In this document: positions 16,283 through 24,482 of the stretch, in pieces | Layout: each line of letters opens with the position of its first letter | How positions within the stretch are numbered: position 1 is the first letter of the stretch | Origin: Akkermansia muciniphila | GTDB taxonomy: Bacteria > Verrucomicrobiota > Verrucomicrobiia > Chthoniobacterales > Chthoniobacteraceae | Reading direction: 5' to 3' | Length of the DNA: 32,356 bases | Assembly: GCA_945883955.1 (NCBI GenBank) | Contig: CAMCYN010000014.1 | Coordinates: forward strand, 1-32,356 | Made by a program: the position numbers and the translations under genes | Notes under the pieces: model-generated | What the model saw: only the letters and a program-made list of their open reading frames with translations | The model's database searches: none | What the model was told of the DNA's origin: nothing

Positions 16283-16350
16283 GTAAATAGGAGCGAGTCC
16301 GTAGAACAGCTAAAGCCATTTTCATCTTCAAGGAGGAGGGGGCGGCTTCC

Positions 16351-16379
16351 AACACCTTTTTATAGAGGTGGTTCTTTCT
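16351..16379 (+). terminator. weak terminator-like hairpin between convergent operons
   Basis: CACCT and AGGTG arms pair around TTTTATAG, extended by AAC/GTT with one bulge, and are followed by the T-rich TTCTTTCT. Placed between the plus-strand Exb operon and the minus-strand DUF4340 gene, it could end the plus-strand transcript. The stem is short and imperfect. Confidence 0.3.
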
Positions 16380-16427
16380 GACCTATGCCCCACCTCGTTC
16401 TTATTGATGGGCGCTTAGATGTGGCGC

Positions 16428-18218
16428 CTACTTTGTCAATCTCCTGCTAAGTGTGGTGTGGTCTGCTGTAGACAACAGAAATGTTCCTTCATTTGTTGAG
16501 AGCTTAGAATAAAAGCCCTCATTACCTAAAGGTCTACCGATAGTTAAGGTAACTGTCGAATTTTTGTCGGCCGCATTAATAGTAATGTTGAAGGTTGTGG
16601 TAGCTTGGTCCGCCCCCTGTTCCCCTGATTCCTCTGGAGCAAGCCAACGCGACGTATGAAGTGTGCACAGCGTGCCCAGGATGGCGCGTACAGCGGCTTC
16701 GTCGGGCACTGCGCGGGCGTCAGTGGCGAACTTCCAGCCGGACTCTTTCTTCTCAAGCTTTAGTGCCGAACCTTCCGCCATAATTTCCAGAGAGGAGACT
16801 GTTTCCGGCTTAATTTTTAAAATACCTAAGGGCTGTAGCTGCGCCGAGTGGTACGGGAGCGATTGCAAAAGGTTGCGCGGCGTGGCCAGGATGAATGGCT
16901 CATCCTCAATCTTTGCGTATCCGGTGTCCCCCTCGACGTTCCCAAAGCAAATGGCGAGGATAGGTCGCTCGCCTGCGTGTGTTTCCGCAGTGTTTTCAGA
17001 TGCGTAAGACGAAAACGTCACCTTCATCTGAGGATGTTCCAGTCCGTATTTTGCGAGGTCGGATGCCACATCAGAAACAAAGTTAGTAACTTCCGCAGAC
17101 TGAATGTTTGCAAGGAGCCTAGGGGGAATAGCTTCGTTGATTCGAACTTCTTTGTCTCCTTCCTTCTGAATCCAGCCTTCGCCCTTTCGGATGAGAACGA
17201 TCTTGGGTCGCCTGACGGATTCTATTGTAATCCGGTCGACAATATCACTTTCCACTCGGACTAACTTTCGATCTCGAACATCGTTGGGACGCGCCTTTAG
17301 AAGGGGATCCAACGCTAAGTTTGAAAGGACTGTGACAGCTGGCCGATTGAGCAGCCGGGCGAACGAATGGTCCTTATTTACCTCCCCCAAGGGTGCCGAA
17401 CCGATCTTTAGCGTGATCGGCTCTTTGTCTCCCTCGACGTGAATCGAAATGGTCGCACGGGGTTCGCCGAGGCCTTGTTCAGGAGTGGGGGTTTCCGGGT
17501 AGAACTGGGCGACTTTGGCTGTGAGAATGCTAGCCAGCAGATCGTTTACTTTCTGGTCGGCGGCTCTGGCGCGTAGCGGCTTTACAATCTCCCAGTGGCT
17601 GCTTTTTCGCTCAAGCTCCAGTTCCCCGTCGGGAGTTTTGATTCCGAGCCGGTGGACTTGCTGGAGCTGAATATCTGACAGTCGTTTATCGCGAAACTCT
17701 TCGGGCTTTTTGGCGAGCTGGCTTCGAAGGTTCCCGTTGATGACGAACACGGTGTTGGCGCCCTGTTGGCGAATGTACTGTTTCCCCTCAATGGCGCTGT
17801 CTTTTCCAAGTAGTAGTTCCGCTTCCTTACCCGATTCAGTTCTCACTTTGATCCGCAACTCAGAGTCCGCGACACCGAACTCCTTAAGTCGATCCTTCTC
17901 TTGCGCGGCAGGGACGTCGATTTTGGAGTTATGCTGGAGCGATTCGAGCGTGCTGAGGAGTTGCGAGACAACCAGATCATCGGCGCGATCCTCGATCGGG
18001 TGCTTTAGGCGCCATACCCCGTCTTTTTTGTGCAGTTCAATGGGAGAACCGGCGTTTTGGATGAAAATGGAGGTGATTTTGCCCGGCTCGATGTTGATCA
18101 CACGCGCCGCAGTATCCGCCTTTTCCTGAGTGGACAAGGTGTGGCGTTCGACAAACAAAATGTAGGTCACGAAACTTGCCGCGACGACTGCCAGCGAAAG
18201 GGTGGTGCGCGTTCTCAT
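16428..18218 (-). CDS. DUF4340 domain protein
   Basis: The 596-residue protein has an N-terminal hydrophobic segment (LSLAVVAASFVTYILFVE, about 7-24) that acts as a signal anchor. The remainder is large, extracytoplasmic and beta-rich. Repeated modules of the form 'helix, DGVWRLKHPIEDRADDLVVSQLLSTLESL' and 'SGWKFATDARAVPDEAAVRAILGTLCTL' mark two or more DUF4340 units, each with a short 'W-K/R ... P ... A ... V ... L' pattern and a KLGK/LLGKDS-type turn. DUF4340 proteins are known mostly from their regular place behind GldG-type ABC auxiliary genes, and their biochemical role is not established. Here it is the last gene of that cluster, 48 nt after the GldG-like gene. A role in envelope export or assembly is inferred from context only. 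Confidence 0.85.
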   Translation of the reverse strand: MRTRTTLSLAVVAASFVTYILFVERHTLSTQEKADTAARVINIEPGKITSIFIQNAGSPIELHKKDGVWRLKHPIEDRADDLVVSQLLSTLESLQHNSKIDVPAAQEKDRLKEFGVADSELRIKVRTESGKEAELLLGKDSAIEGKQYIRQQGANTVFVINGNLRSQLAKKPEEFRDKRLSDIQLQQVHRLGIKTPDGELELERKSSHWEIVKPLRARAADQKVNDLLASILTAKVAQFYPETPTPEQGLGEPRATISIHVEGDKEPITLKIGSAPLGEVNKDHSFARLLNRPAVTVLSNLALDPLLKARPNDVRDRKLVRVESDIVDRITIESVRRPKIVLIRKGEGWIQKEGDKEVRINEAIPPRLLANIQSAEVTNFVSDVASDLAKYGLEHPQMKVTFSSYASENTAETHAGERPILAICFGNVEGDTGYAKIEDEPFILATPRNLLQSLPYHSAQLQPLGILKIKPETVSSLEIMAEGSALKLEKKESGWKFATDARAVPDEAAVRAILGTLCTLHTSRWLAPEESGEQGADQATTTFNITINAADKNSTVTLTIGRPLGNEGFYSKLSTNEGTFLLSTADHTTLSRRLTK

Positions 18219-18266
18219 AAACGGAGCTGAGGAAATGGTGGGGAAAATCCGAAGCAGAAAGGCAGA

Positions 18267-19793
18267 TCAATTACGGCGTTTCCAGCATACGATCGCGCCG
18301 AACACGGCGACCAGACCGGGAATGAGGCCCATGACGACCAGAGCCAGGCGGCTCATTTGTTGTTCGTTCAAGCTGAGTTGAACTGCCTGTTTTGGCTTCG
18401 GAGGAATGCCGGCAAGCTGTTCTCGGTTAATTAGCCAGTTTAAGGAGTTGATGGCGAAGTCGAGTCCACTCTCAGAGATGCGAATGCCCTCGTTGGAAAC
18501 AAATTCCGAGTTTCCAACCAAGACAAGGCGTGATGTCTCCACCTTCACCCTTGGATCCTCGATGCCGCCCTTTTCGATTGCGACCGCCACTGTAAGTGGG
18601 CCGAGATGATCCTTGTCCGGATCCTTTACGGCTGGTTTCGAGTCCATGCGTACGTACTCTGTTTCTCCCCAGAAGTCTGCGGGACAAAGAAGGAGTGGGA
18701 AGGCCCGGATCTTTTCGATAGTGGATTTGGGGGAAGTCAGCGCGATGGATTGACTGAGCCCTGCAAGCTGCAGGTCAATTCCAAGCTCAATGTCCTTAAG
18801 AATCGATTTCCCACTCTGCGGAACGACTCCGACGGCTGTTGACACCGTACTAGGGCGAACAGCTGGTTGCCCGTTTTCCAAAACCAACATACTCGCTGTA
18901 CGCACGATAACATCCTGCTGTGGTATAATTCCCTGATTCGCCAGCCAATTTACCAAGCGTGGGGCCTTTGCTGCGCCGCCTAGAAAGAGGAAGATACGGC
19001 CCTTTCTCTCATTCCAGTAATCAGTGAGGAGAGTGAGCTCGCGTTCGGAGAGGTCACTGTGCGGCCCAAGCACCACGATGGCTGAGGCGTCAGCAGGGAC
19101 GGTATCCACATTGTTGAGGTTAAGTGTTTCGATGCGGATATTTTGTCGCTCAATAAAAGCCTTAAACTCCGTAGAATTTTGTCCAGTGATGGCCGATTCA
19201 CCGTGTCCGGAGAGGGAATATATTTTATTTTGTTTCTCTTCCGTAATTTCGAGCAGGGCAGAGGTGAGCGCTTCCTCGCCCTTAAATCCGCGGACGACAG
19301 GGCTCTGCCCTATCACGGTTGCGGAGTTTTCCATGACGGCCATATCCACTGCGTTGACGAATTTCGAACGCCCTTCGTAATCGAGGATAACTATGTTGTC
19401 GTTGTTCCCGAACTTATACTTCTCGGAAAGTTCCTTGGCCCTTAGCAGGTTTCGATAGGGGTCAACCACTTCAACAGACAGGGATCGTCCGGAGGCATAC
19501 TCATATTCCCGAAGCAGGGACGCGACGTCTTGGGCGATGGCCTGGGCGCTGGGGAAAAAGACGATGGCTTTTACGGGCTTTTTCAAGCCGGACAACAGGT
19601 TCTTCGTGAGCGGAGCGAGTGCAAACTTCTGATTTCTCGAGAAGTCCCAGCGCTTAAAATGCCTGAAATTTACATAGTTAATCATGCCTATGATCGCAGC
19701 GAAAATGGCGATCTGTACCAGGACGTTGAACCCGATATTGATGCGTTTCATTGCGGAGGCGGAGGGCTTGATGGAAGCGGGCGGCTTGTCCAT
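18267..19793 (-). CDS. GldG-like ABC transporter auxiliary protein
   Basis: The 508-residue protein has a membrane helix near the N-terminus (NVLVQIAIFAAIIGMINYV, about 24-42) and another at the very end (LALVVMGLIPGLVAVFGAIVCW), with the large domain between them outside the cytoplasm. Family features include RWDFSRNQKFALAPLTKNLLSGLKKPVKAIVFF (typical 'W/F-D-x-T/S ... L-x-K-P-V-x-V' opening), EVVDPYRNL, the KIYSLSGHGE motif of the ABC-type 'auxiliary' domain, and FLGGAAKAPRLVNWL. These proteins accompany GldA/GldF-like ATPase and permease. In Bacteroidota the set is needed for gliding, but outside them it is widespread with unknown substrate. The permease gene is 20 nt upstream. Confidence 0.88.
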   Translation of the reverse strand: MDKPPASIKPSASAMKRINIGFNVLVQIAIFAAIIGMINYVNFRHFKRWDFSRNQKFALAPLTKNLLSGLKKPVKAIVFFPSAQAIAQDVASLLREYEYASGRSLSVEVVDPYRNLLRAKELSEKYKFGNNDNIVILDYEGRSKFVNAVDMAVMENSATVIGQSPVVRGFKGEEALTSALLEITEEKQNKIYSLSGHGESAITGQNSTEFKAFIERQNIRIETLNLNNVDTVPADASAIVVLGPHSDLSERELTLLTDYWNERKGRIFLFLGGAAKAPRLVNWLANQGIIPQQDVIVRTASMLVLENGQPAVRPSTVSTAVGVVPQSGKSILKDIELGIDLQLAGLSQSIALTSPKSTIEKIRAFPLLLCPADFWGETEYVRMDSKPAVKDPDKDHLGPLTVAVAIEKGGIEDPRVKVETSRLVLVGNSEFVSNEGIRISESGLDFAINSLNWLINREQLAGIPPKPKQAVQLSLNEQQMSRLALVVMGLIPGLVAVFGAIVCWKRRN

Positions 19794-19813
19794 AGATACT
19801 TTTTAACAGGTCC

Positions 19814-20569
19814 TTACGCCTTCCATTTGCGGTATTGAAAAACCTGTAGGTTCATAAAAAGAACCAGTGCGGTCATCGAAACGTACCAGATAATTGGGCG
19901 GCTATCGATGAGTCCGCGAGAGAAGTCGGCCATGTGTTCCACGGCCGAGAAGTAGGCGATAATGTCGCGAACGGCCTGACTCTGTGAGTTAAGAATAAAG
20001 CCCAAAAGGCCCGCCACAAAAGAGCCGAAAATGGCCACAAAGGTCATAACCGCAGCATTGATCTGTTCGCTTGTAAGGGCAGATGCCAAGCAACCCAGAG
20101 CGATATAAAAGGCTCCAACGAGAAGAAGGAACAGGTAGCTTCCACCGAAGGCGCCTGCCGCCAAGGCGGCCTGTTTTCCTGTGATTTCTGTAAATGCGGT
20201 AAAATAAAGGAAACTGGGAGACCAAAGGATGGTGTAGAAAATATAGGCACCAAGGAACTTGGATAGTACCACCTGCCAGTCCTGGACGGGTGCCGTGGTG
20301 AGCGTTTCGATGGTTCCCATCCGGAATTCATCGGCATAGGTCCGCATCGTGATCAGCGGAAAAATTAGTACGAAGGGAAACCAGAAAAGAACGGTATTAA
20401 ATGCCGCTTCCACCACGGTGACTTCCGAAGGGCTCTGATTCAGGAGTGCCACGCCTGAGTAAAAATTGAACCCGCTGGCAATAAGGAAGAAGAAGATAAC
20501 CACATACGCGATTGGGGAGTAGAAGGAGCTCTTCACTTCTCGGCCCAGCAAAGTCAAAAAAACACGCAT
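19814..20569 (-). CDS. ABC-2 type permease, GldF-like
   Basis: The 251-residue product begins MRVFLTLLGREVKSSFYSPIAYVVIFFFLIASG, the standard N-terminus of GldF/NosY-like ABC-2 permeases. About six hydrophobic segments follow, including FWFPFVLIFPLITMRTYADEFRMGTIETLTTAPV, which carries the conserved 'P-x-x-T-M-R ... E ... G-T-x-E-x-L' family signature in its coupling region. I took the ATG at 20567-20569; an upstream in-frame start would add 41 residues that look like translated leader. It lies 35 nt after the ATPase stop, consistent with one operon. Substrate unknown. Confidence 0.92.
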   Translation of the reverse strand: MRVFLTLLGREVKSSFYSPIAYVVIFFFLIASGFNFYSGVALLNQSPSEVTVVEAAFNTVLFWFPFVLIFPLITMRTYADEFRMGTIETLTTAPVQDWQVVLSKFLGAYIFYTILWSPSFLYFTAFTEITGKQAALAAGAFGGSYLFLLLVGAFYIALGCLASALTSEQINAAVMTFVAIFGSFVAGLLGFILNSQSQAVRDIIAYFSAVEHMADFSRGLIDSRPIIWYVSMTALVLFMNLQVFQYRKWKA

Positions 20570-20604
20570 AACAGAAATTGATTTGATAGTAGCAAGAAAG
20601 GCAC

Positions 20605-21534
20605 TTATTCGCCTTGGGTAAGGTCCACAAAGACATCCTCCATGGTAGGTTTTCGTCTGTTTAGTTCCACGAGTGCCCAGTGTTTTTCCCAAGCCATCCG
20701 TAAGATATCCTCCGCAGGATGTGCGTCGGCATCGGTTCTGAGGTGAAAACGTTTACCGTTCTCCGTGGGCTCCTCCGTCACATCTTTCACGCCTGACAGC
20801 TTGGTTAATGCCTCCCGAACGGAGTCGGGAGGGTTGAGTAATTCGAGGGAGATCGCTCCGGCCGCACGATGGTTTCGGAGCAGATTTTCGGCAGTGTCCG
20901 CTGCTCGGATTCGGCCTTTGTGGATCACAATAACCCGGGAACACATCATTTCTACCTCGGGTAGAATATGGGTAGAGATGAGTACGGTGCGCCGATGGGC
21001 TAAATTCTTGATCAATTCTCGCACCTGCCGAATCTGGTTCGGATCAAGACCGATCGTCGGCTCGTCCAGAATGAGTAGGTCGGGATCATGAACCAATGCA
21101 TCGGCAAGGCCCACGCGTTGTCGTTGGCCCTTGGAGAGCGTTGCGATCAGGGCCCGCTCCTTTTCTTGAAGGCTGCACATCTCCAGGACGTCTCCGACAC
21201 GTTCTCTGATATTGGCGCTTTCCACGCCCTTGAGGGCGGCCCGGTAGCGCAGGTATTCGTTCACCCGCATGTCGTGATACAGTGGAGTGCTTTCTGGGAG
21301 ATATCCAATGTGTCGGCGTGCTTCTACGGATTGCTCAAAAATGTCGAATCCTGCAATCGACACACGACCCGACGTCGGGGGCATATATCCGGTCAGAATA
21401 CGCATGGTTGTGCTTTTACCCGCTCCGTTTGGCCCGAGAAATCCGACGATCTCGCCCTTTCTGACTTCGAATGAGAGGTCTTTGATTGCGGTAAAGCCCG
21501 CGTAGCGTTTGGTGAGTTGCTCGACTTGGATCAT
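20605..21534 (-). CDS. ABC transporter ATPase, GldA-like
   Basis: The 309-residue ATP-binding subunit shows Walker A GPNGAGKST (34-42), signature LSKGQ (133-137), Walker B LLILDEP (153-159) and the switch-region STHIL. A C-terminal extension of about 90 residues (for example MEDVFVDLTQGE at the end) is typical of ABC-2/GldA-type exporters. The ATG at 21532-21534 gives MIQVEQLTKRYAGF, the usual start for the family; a start at 21597 would add 21 atypical residues. It is the first gene of the ATPase-permease-GldG-DUF4340 run, 226 nt downstream of a histidine kinase gene with no clear terminator between them. The substrate is not predictable. Confidence 0.93.
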   Translation of the reverse strand: MIQVEQLTKRYAGFTAIKDLSFEVRKGEIVGFLGPNGAGKSTTMRILTGYMPPTSGRVSIAGFDIFEQSVEARRHIGYLPESTPLYHDMRVNEYLRYRAALKGVESANIRERVGDVLEMCSLQEKERALIATLSKGQRQRVGLADALVHDPDLLILDEPTIGLDPNQIRQVRELIKNLAHRRTVLISTHILPEVEMMCSRVIVIHKGRIRAADTAENLLRNHRAAGAISLELLNPPDSVREALTKLSGVKDVTEEPTENGKRFHLRTDADAHPAEDILRMAWEKHWALVELNRRKPTMEDVFVDLTQGE

Positions 21535-21760
21535 AGGGAGGGAGAGGGGGAAACGCGCGCTCGGGCTGAACCGACGCGGGAAAAAAAAGCCTTCCATTCA
21601 TCAAGAGACCGTGGCGAGGAGAAGATTCCGCACTAAACGAACGGCGGAAATGGACTCTGTGACTTGGGGGCCTTGCTTTGATTCCGCAATGCCATGCTCT
21701 GATGAATGGCGGTATAAAGTGCCGATAAAAATTTCTTTGGACTGTAGGAATTTGAGATCT

Positions 21761-23905
21761 TCAAAAAAAGGGATTCTTTTCCGGCGAGACATCTCCTGCG
21801 TCCATGTCTCCGGAGTTTGGAACGGGAGCGAGGTGGATCAACGCGGGAGTGGACGGGTGCACCCTAGGGAGTTCCACCCAAAATACGCAGCCCTTCCCAA
21901 GGGTACATTCCAATCCGATGTTTCCCTGCATTGCGCTGAGCAGTCCTTTGCAGAGAGAAAGGCCTAGACCGGTACCTTCGATGTCGCTTTTTTCTGCACC
22001 GAGTCGGTGGAATGGGGTGAAAAGATGGGGAAGCTTCTCTTCAGGGATTCCCGGGCCGGTGTCGGTAACGTAAATTCGGCCGGTAGCAATTCCGGGCAAC
22101 ACCTGCACTTCGACCTCTCCGCCGGGGTGGTTGTACTTGATAGCGTTTGAAAGCAAATTGAGTGCGACTTGATGGAGTTTTTGGCGGTCGGCTTGAACGT
22201 AAACCGACCGGCTGGGAGGAAGGAAACGCAGTTGGACATTTTTGATGTCTGCGAGGGGCTGCATCAACTCAATGCAGGGTTTCAAAAAGTCAGCCAAATC
22301 GACCGGTTCCATCGTCAGTTCCATTACGGACGATTCGATGAGGGCAATATCGAGAACTTCGTTGATGAGGGCCAATAGATGCTTTCCCGCACGGGTGATG
22401 TGACCGATACACTCAACCTGCCTGGCACCCGGTGCATCCAGTTCGAGGAGTTGAGCAAAGCCAATAATCGCATTGAGAGGGGTTCTCAGTTCGTGGCTCA
22501 TCCGGGAAAGGAATTCACTCTTGGCTTTGTTGGCACTCTCGGCCTGCTCTCGGGCGAGGTTTACGCCTTCCTCCACGCGTTGCCTTTGGATTGCGGCTGC
22601 GAGCACATTTGCGACCGCTTGAAGGTAATCAGTGTCTTCCTTAGTGAAATGGCGGACTTCCTTGCTGAAAACCCCAATGGCTCCAAAGGGTTGATTTTTG
22701 AAAGCCAAAGTGACTGACGCGCTGCTCCTGCATCCGCTGCTGCGTACCGACGGGCTGATTTCAAACCGGGTCTCGCTATCCATATCTTCCACGACCACCG
22801 GCGTGCCGTTCAGAATGGTAAATCCGGATTGGGAGCGAGTTCCGGCGCGGAGTTGATCCAGTTGGACTTCCTTGGGCCACCCCGCCGTTCCGCGAAGCAC
22901 CAGGTTTTCATGATCGGGGGTGAGTTCCCGGATGGAGCAAAAGTCCACACCGAGAATCGAAACAATGGTCGAGGCGGCATCTTCGATGAGGGTGGATGGG
23001 GGTGTTCCAGAGAGCGCTTTAGCGCCGAGTTCTGCTACCGAGGCCTGCTGACGGGCTCTGTCTTCGATGGTGCGAGTGGCGCCTGCGAGCGCGGTGGTAC
23101 GTTCCAAAACACGGTGTTCGAGGCTTTCTTGGCTGCGGGAAAGCTCCTCTCTATATTCGTGTGCGCGAGTGATATCCGAGAGCGTTAACAGAATTCCAAC
23201 CGAGATGTTTTCCGTTGTTTCGGTACGCCGGATTTCCCAATCGGTAAAGCGGACCCTGTTACTTTTGTCAAAATATCCCATGGGCCAGGCGGTCAAAAGA
23301 TGGGGCTCACCGGTTTGAAGCGTGTGAAGACAGAGTTGATGGGCTTCCTCCGCACAGGCCGCTTCAAGCACACTGGTGATGAGTGCAGTGAGGGAACTCC
23401 CTTCGACTCCTCCGGGTGGCCGTGCGAACAAGGTATGTAAAAACGGATTGGCTCGGATAACTCGAAGCGAGGTGTCGAGAAATGCCATTCCAACCGGACT
23501 CTGTTCAAAACAGACTCGTAGTTGTTCAGATCGCAATTGCCGCTGAAAGGAGGCGCGTGCCAAGTAGGTGATGTCTTGTAGCGACAGTAGGATCAGTGGA
23601 GATGCAAGGGACGCCTGCGGCAGGATGGTTCCATCGGCTCGGAAGGTGCGGACCCGGGCCGAGGTGACTAGTCGGATCCGAGTCCGAAACGGGTTTTGAT
23701 TTACGCAATAACGAGCGAGACGGGCATGGAATTCTTCGCGGTCTTCCAAGGGCAGAAACGCACGCCATCCGTGCCCTAAAAGCTCGTCTCGAGATACGCC
23801 AAGGGTCCGGGCCAACGCTCGGTTTGCAAATGCACACAGGCCGTCAGCATTCCCTAACCAGATAGCTCCCGGAATACATTCGAGGGTGGCGATATCGGGC
23901 GGCAT
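21761..23905 (-). CDS. cytoplasmic PAS-PAS-GAF sensor histidine kinase
   Basis: The 714-residue product has no membrane helix. Domains in order: PAS (about 5-115, with LARTLGVSRDELLGHGWRAFLPLEDREEF); a second PAS (about 125-240, CFEQSPVGMAFLDTSLRVIRANP); a short coiled coil (about 250-290); GAF (about 300-435, FCSIRELTPDHENLVLRGTAGWP); HisKA with the phospho-acceptor H in SHELRTPLNAIIGFAQLL (about 470); and the HATPase_c ATP-binding domain (N box LLSNAIKYN, G1 DTGPGIPEE, G2 GTGLGLSLC). The C-terminal 35 residues after the kinase core are Pro/Asp-rich and unfamiliar. No receiver domain or adjacent response regulator is present, so its target is elsewhere. A terminator 72 nt upstream separates it from rpsR. 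Confidence 0.92.
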   Translation of the reverse strand: MPPDIATLECIPGAIWLGNADGLCAFANRALARTLGVSRDELLGHGWRAFLPLEDREEFHARLARYCVNQNPFRTRIRLVTSARVRTFRADGTILPQASLASPLILLSLQDITYLARASFQRQLRSEQLRVCFEQSPVGMAFLDTSLRVIRANPFLHTLFARPPGGVEGSSLTALITSVLEAACAEEAHQLCLHTLQTGEPHLLTAWPMGYFDKSNRVRFTDWEIRRTETTENISVGILLTLSDITRAHEYREELSRSQESLEHRVLERTTALAGATRTIEDRARQQASVAELGAKALSGTPPSTLIEDAASTIVSILGVDFCSIRELTPDHENLVLRGTAGWPKEVQLDQLRAGTRSQSGFTILNGTPVVVEDMDSETRFEISPSVRSSGCRSSASVTLAFKNQPFGAIGVFSKEVRHFTKEDTDYLQAVANVLAAAIQRQRVEEGVNLAREQAESANKAKSEFLSRMSHELRTPLNAIIGFAQLLELDAPGARQVECIGHITRAGKHLLALINEVLDIALIESSVMELTMEPVDLADFLKPCIELMQPLADIKNVQLRFLPPSRSVYVQADRQKLHQVALNLLSNAIKYNHPGGEVEVQVLPGIATGRIYVTDTGPGIPEEKLPHLFTPFHRLGAEKSDIEGTGLGLSLCKGLLSAMQGNIGLECTLGKGCVFWVELPRVHPSTPALIHLAPVPNSGDMDAGDVSPEKNPFF

Positions 23906-23976
23906 ACTGGAAGGCCCCAGGAGGGGAAAGGCGAAACTTCTCAGGATGAAAGTGGGAGAAGTTGGCGCAAAATTTC

Positions 23977-24010
23977 AAAAAAAAGGCCGCACCGTGATCC
24001 GGAGCGGCCT
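23977..24010 (-). terminator. Rho-independent terminator of the rpmG-rpsR unit
   Basis: Read on the minus strand, AGGCCGC (24010-24004) pairs perfectly with GCGGCCT (23990-23984) around a 13-nt loop, and a run of eight T (23984-23977) follows. It lies 27 nt after the rpsR stop. This is the clearest terminator in the window. Confidence 0.88.
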
Positions 24011-24036
24011 GATTTGAGAGATAGTACAATCTCCAG

Positions 24037-24276
24037 TTAGTTCATCAGGAGAGCTTGACGAGACCGCTTGATTTCGCGGGTGATTTTCCGGTGGTAGTGG
24101 GCGGGCATCCCAGTGAGGCGGCGGGATAAAATCTTGCCTTGTTCGGTGATGAACTTGCGGAGCAAATCCGGGTTTTTCCAGTCGATAGCATCGAGGGAGA
24201 TGTCGATGCGCCGACGGGGCATGGTGCGGTTTGCGCGACGGAAAGCCGAGCGGCGCTCAGGAGTTTTTGGCTGCAT
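24037..24276 (-). CDS. rpsR: 30S ribosomal protein S18
   Basis: The 79-residue product is a small-subunit protein that binds S6 and 16S rRNA in the platform. The family core is plain: IDWKNPDLLRKFITEQGKILSRRLTG, then HYHRKITREIKRSRQALL, which is the classic 'ID-Y/W-K-x-x-x-x-L-x-x-F-I-x-x-x-G-K-I-x-x-R-R-x-T-G' signature and the 'R-x-L-x-x-x-I-K-R-A/S-R' tail. The N-terminus is basic (MQPKTPERRSAFRRANRTMPRRR). It is the last gene of the DksA-like, rpmG, rpsR unit and is not beside rpsF or rplI, the neighbours most bacteria have. No Shine-Dalgarno is visible. Confidence 0.96.
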   Translation of the reverse strand: MQPKTPERRSAFRRANRTMPRRRIDISLDAIDWKNPDLLRKFITEQGKILSRRLTGMPAHYHRKITREIKRSRQALLMN

Positions 24277-24287
24277 AAAATGGAAAA

Positions 24288-24461
24288 TTACTTGGTTTCC
24301 CGGTGTACGGTGCGGCGTCGGAGAAACGGGTTGTATTTAACCTTCTCGAGACGATTCGGGGTGTTGGGGCTCTTCTTATTACGGGAAGAGATGTAGCGGG
24401 AGACAGGCTTGCCTTCAGCGCGAGCTTCTGTGCACTCGAGGATAATAAAATCGCGGGCCAT
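24288..24461 (-). CDS. rpmG: 50S ribosomal protein L33
   Basis: A 57-residue frame runs from the ATG at 24459-24461 to TAA at 24288-24290. It reads [19 protein letters not shown], then [37 protein letters not shown]. This is L33: the 'R-x-x-I-x-L-x-C-T' start, 'Y-x-x-x-x-N-K-K' centre, 'R-L-E-x-x-K-Y-x-P' and 'T-x-H-x-E-x-K' end. Only one of the four zinc cysteines is present, so it is the zinc-independent (C-minus) form. It ends 11 nt before rpsR and starts 21 nt after the DksA-like stop. Confidence 0.95.
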   Translation of the reverse strand: MARDFIILECTEARAEGKPVSRYISSRNKKSPNTPNRLEKVKYNPFLRRRTVHRETK

Positions 24462-24482
24462 TGGAACGTTTGGTTAACTAAT

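Noticed and set aside
21601-21792. 63-codon minus-strand frame after the histidine kinase
   Set aside because: It overlaps the kinase end by about 30 nt, has no known pattern, and the apparent AGGAG touches the ATG directly, too close for a Shine-Dalgarno. A real small gene remains possible.
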